A DNA stretch of 64,000 bases from Bacillota bacterium (GTDB lineage Bacteria; Bacillota; Clostridia; Acetivibrionales; JAEZXR01): contig JAEZXR010000110.1 of NCBI GenBank assembly GCA_023419605.1, forward strand, positions 55,209 through 119,208, written 5' to 3'. Below, in pieces: positions 62,379 to 64,000 of the stretch (the stretch's first letter is position 1; every line of letters starts with the position of its first letter). A program made the translations under genes and the position numbers. The notes under the pieces are model-generated. The model was not told the DNA's origin, ran no database searches, and saw only the letters and a list, made by a program, of their open reading frames with translations.

Positions 62379-62687
62379 AAAGGCGTTGTCGGTTGTTAGT
62401 TGCTGGTTCCTTGTGTTACATGGGGTTTCTGAAGCTTTCGGCGTGGCAGAGCTGCCAGCATAGAAGGCATAGGAGACGAGGCAGGAGATGCCGGAAATTA
62501 GCTGGACTGCCTCTTTATCAGGAGCTCCGGCATTTATTTGAATTTCAGCATCGCTAAGCAATCCCCAAGGATCAATATAATAAAAATACTTCCTATAAAA
62601 ATATATAGTGCTCTATAAAACGTTATCCCAAGCAGTTTAACTAGAACATCTGCAAATCGATTAAACGAAAGTATGAATTTTCAATCC
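62379..62687. other. non-coding gap with hairpins and a short repeat
   Basis: Contains the GTTGTTAGTTGCTGG repeat (62384-62410), TGGCAGAGCTGCCA (about 62446) and ATGCCGGA/TCCGGCAT (62488-62533) followed by ATTTATTTG, a possible terminator for the AraC gene. The minus frame at 62262-62561 overlaps the AraC gene and shows no recognisable domain. Confidence 0.5.
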
Positions 62688-63077
62688 TCATGGGTTTCTC
62701 TCAATCAACAGGAATCCTCCAGACTTTACCGTGGGAGTTTCAGGCTTTTCCAAACCGTATTTTTCAGTAATATACTCTAGGGTTTTTTCATCTAGCTTTG
62801 TCGCCGCGCGAGCTGCTGACTTTTGAGCTTCCGATAGACTATTTATCCTGTCCTTGTGTTGTGATATAAATTCCTGAACTTTGGCATCATATCCATTGTC
62901 AGAAAGAAACTTTTGAATATCCTTGCGATTCCCCAACTCTTCAATGGGGATGGATTCAAGATACTTTGCATTGGATTGAAATCCGGTGGTACGATCCTTC
63001 TCAGCAAAAGCAGAAGGAACACTCAGCAGCATACATAAAGCCATTAAAGCTAATATTAATTTTCTTTTTTGGAACAT
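62688..63077 (-). CDS. small secreted hypothetical protein
   Basis: 129 aa from 63077, decided by AAGGAG 7 nt upstream (an earlier ATG overlaps that site). Signal peptide FQKRKLILALMALCMLLSVPSAFA. The mature part is helical and charged: GFQSNAKYLESIPIEELGNRKDIQKFLSDNGYDAKVQEFI ... LDEKTLEYITEKYGLEKPE. No domain recognised. Followed by nothing co-directional at close range. Confidence 0.75.
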   Translation of the reverse strand: MFQKRKLILALMALCMLLSVPSAFAEKDRTTGFQSNAKYLESIPIEELGNRKDIQKFLSDNGYDAKVQEFISQHKDRINSLSEAQKSAARAATKLDEKTLEYITEKYGLEKPETPTVKSGGFLLIERNP

Positions 63078-63395
63078 GAGTATACTCCTTTTCATGATAA
63101 AGCACCCATAAAAATGGTATCAAGTCCATTATCCAAAGTCAAGAAAATATTGTAATTATTTGTATCCCCTTGAGTTTTGAACCTATTCTTTTTAAAATTG
63201 AAGCTTTATGCAAACTTCCAAAAATTGCTCCTTAGTAAGAGACATGAAAACAGTCCTATTATATATAATGCCGGAATGTAACCCAATTCTATTGCACAAT
63301 TAAAAAAGTATTGCTGGTCCCTGGTATTTTGTAAAGCTTCGCAGAAAAAGCTTAAAACCAGGAACTAGCAACCAACAACGTCTTTTACATCCCCT
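63078..63395. other. non-coding gap with repeat
   Basis: AT-rich, no gene. The right part contains AAAACCAGGAACTAGCAACCAACAACG (63350-63380, the inverted form of the GTTGTTAGTTGC repeat) facing TGGTCCCTGGTATTTT (63326-63342), a hairpin just downstream of the prepilin peptidase. Confidence 0.5.
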
Positions 63396-63908
63396 CTACC
63401 CCCATACGATCGCTGCGGCACAGCCGCAGGCAATGGCATAGGAGAAGCGAAACTTTGCCCCGTCGGACTTGTCGTTAAAATCCGTATAGGGCTGCAAGGA
63501 TAAGGTTAAAAAGCAGGTTTTCATATAGGCAGCCAGATGCCTCAGCCTCTCTCTGCCGTTTTTCCTTAGGATCATCAGTAGCAAGGCCATCAGGCCTCCA
63601 CTTAAAAAGGAATAAATCATAGCATTCAGCACAAATCCACTTCCCATAATGGCCCCGATGGAAGCGAAGAGCTTTATATCGCCTGCCCCCAACATCCTTA
63701 AAGCAAAGAGGGGCAATAGGATCAAAATGGGAATGATCATTCCCGCCATGGCCATGGCGCCCCCTTTAAGACCATTTTGCCAAAGCCCCAACCCTAGTCC
63801 GATGAGGATAAAGACGCCATGAAGGCTGTTTTTTATTTTATAGGTTCTGTTGTCGCTGATGACTGCCAACAGCAGGAGCAAAACTAACGCTATATATCGT
63901 ATTGTCAT
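63396..63908 (-). CDS. prepilin peptidase of TadV/CpaA type
   Basis: 170 aa, about six membrane helices. A24 family: first catalytic Asp in AVISDNRTYKIKN near residue 19 and the second in MLGAGDIKLFASIGA (GxGD motif) near residue 73. It lacks the N-terminal methyltransferase domain of PilD, as in TadV/CpaA enzymes that cut prepilins of tight-adherence pili. No pilin or tad genes are in the window; the partners may lie beyond the right edge. Confidence 0.85.
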   Translation of the reverse strand: MTIRYIALVLLLLLAVISDNRTYKIKNSLHGVFILIGLGLGLWQNGLKGGAMAMAGMIIPILILLPLFALRMLGAGDIKLFASIGAIMGSGFVLNAMIYSFLSGGLMALLLMILRKNGRERLRHLAAYMKTCFLTLSLQPYTDFNDKSDGAKFRFSYAIACGCAAAIVWG

Positions 63909-63954
63909 TTGATTTCTCCTGTTAATAGAATACTCTCTGTGATCGTGGAGTGCG

Positions 63955-64000
63955 ACAAGGGGACATTCCCCGATGTTTTATCAGGGGTGTGTCCCCTTGT
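63955..64000. repeat. inverted repeat ACAAGGGGACA at the right edge
   Basis: ACAAGGGGACA (63955-63965) and TGTCCCCTTGT (63990-64000) with TTCCCCGATG/ATCAGGGG between. It runs to the window edge and may extend further. Terminator or insertion-related sequence. Confidence 0.45.

Noticed and set aside
62262..62561. 99-codon frame on minus overlapping the AraC gene
   Set aside because: Overlaps a real gene by over 100 bases and has no recognisable domain or Shine-Dalgarno.
1..64000. CRISPR arrays, tRNA and rRNA genes, complete insertion sequences
   Set aside because: Looked for regular direct repeats, tRNA-like GTTCRANYC arms with CCA ends, rRNA landmarks and transposase motifs; none found by reading.

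Overview
The window looks like chromosome of an anaerobic, motile clostridium (class Clostridia). Supporting signs are the Firmicutes gene clusters (atpIBEFHAGDC; dnaX-ybaB-recR beside an SRP RNA of Bacillus/Clostridium type; prfA-ywlC-ywlE-rpiB-upp), DUF3842 and DUF2089 proteins, LysM and S-layer-like secreted proteins, and strong AGGAGG ribosome-binding sites. Species cannot be fixed from the sequence. Most genes are on the minus strand throughout, so the window probably lies on one replichore.

Layout. 1-3.4 kb: 5' two thirds or more of a secreted fibronectin-III-like protein gene that runs off the left edge. 3.6-4.2 kb: YdcF/SanA-like protein. 4.3-12 kb: complete F1Fo ATP synthase operon with a structured leader and an unusual 412-bp hairpin-rich gap between atpE and atpF. 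12.1-13.7 kb: motAB. 13.8-21.8 kb: envelope and housekeeping genes (wecB, tagO/wecA-like, dCMP deaminase, upp, rpiB, ywlE-like phosphatase, ywlC, ZIP transporter, prfA). 22-25 kb: tandem class II aldolase-like protein and a DUF4097/DUF2089 pair. 25.2-28.6 kb: recR, ybaB, dnaX, SRP RNA. 28.6-29.1 kb: micro-ORF, seven DnaA-box-like sites and a promoter-terminator pair with almost nothing between. 29.1-37.4 kb: DUF3842, fructose-6-phosphate aldolase-like transaldolase, LysM protein, a MutS2-like protein without Smr domain preceded by a roughly 410-nt probable non-coding RNA, Bax-inhibitor protein, a second DnaA-box cluster, L,D-transpeptidase, shikimate-kinase-like protein. 37.5-40.5 kb: large S-layer/Ig-like secreted protein with a structured leader.

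40.8-62.4 kb is a carbohydrate locus: GH3 N-acetylhexosaminidase-like enzyme, a wrecked GH88 unsaturated-glucuronyl hydrolase, a sugar ABC importer (two permeases, lipoprotein; no ATPase), YesMN-type two-component system, then kduD-kdgK-kdgA-kdgR, an AraC regulator, uxaE-like epimerase, two Gfo/Idh oxidoreductases, two TIM-barrel sugar isomerases and another AraC regulator. Together they suggest uptake and breakdown of uronate-containing oligosaccharides (pectin or glycosaminoglycan type) through 2-keto-3-deoxygluconate, with loss of one of the hydrolases. A giant, hairpin-rich imperfect palindrome of about 630 bp sits between kdgK and kduD. The right end has a small secreted protein and a TadV/CpaA-type prepilin peptidase.

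The best candidates for undescribed biology are non-coding: the 51.1-51.8 kb palindrome with complementary hairpin loops, the 34.0-34.4 kb RNA, the two DnaA-box clusters at 28.8 and 35.4 kb, and a short palindromic MITE-like repeat present twice plus a fragment.
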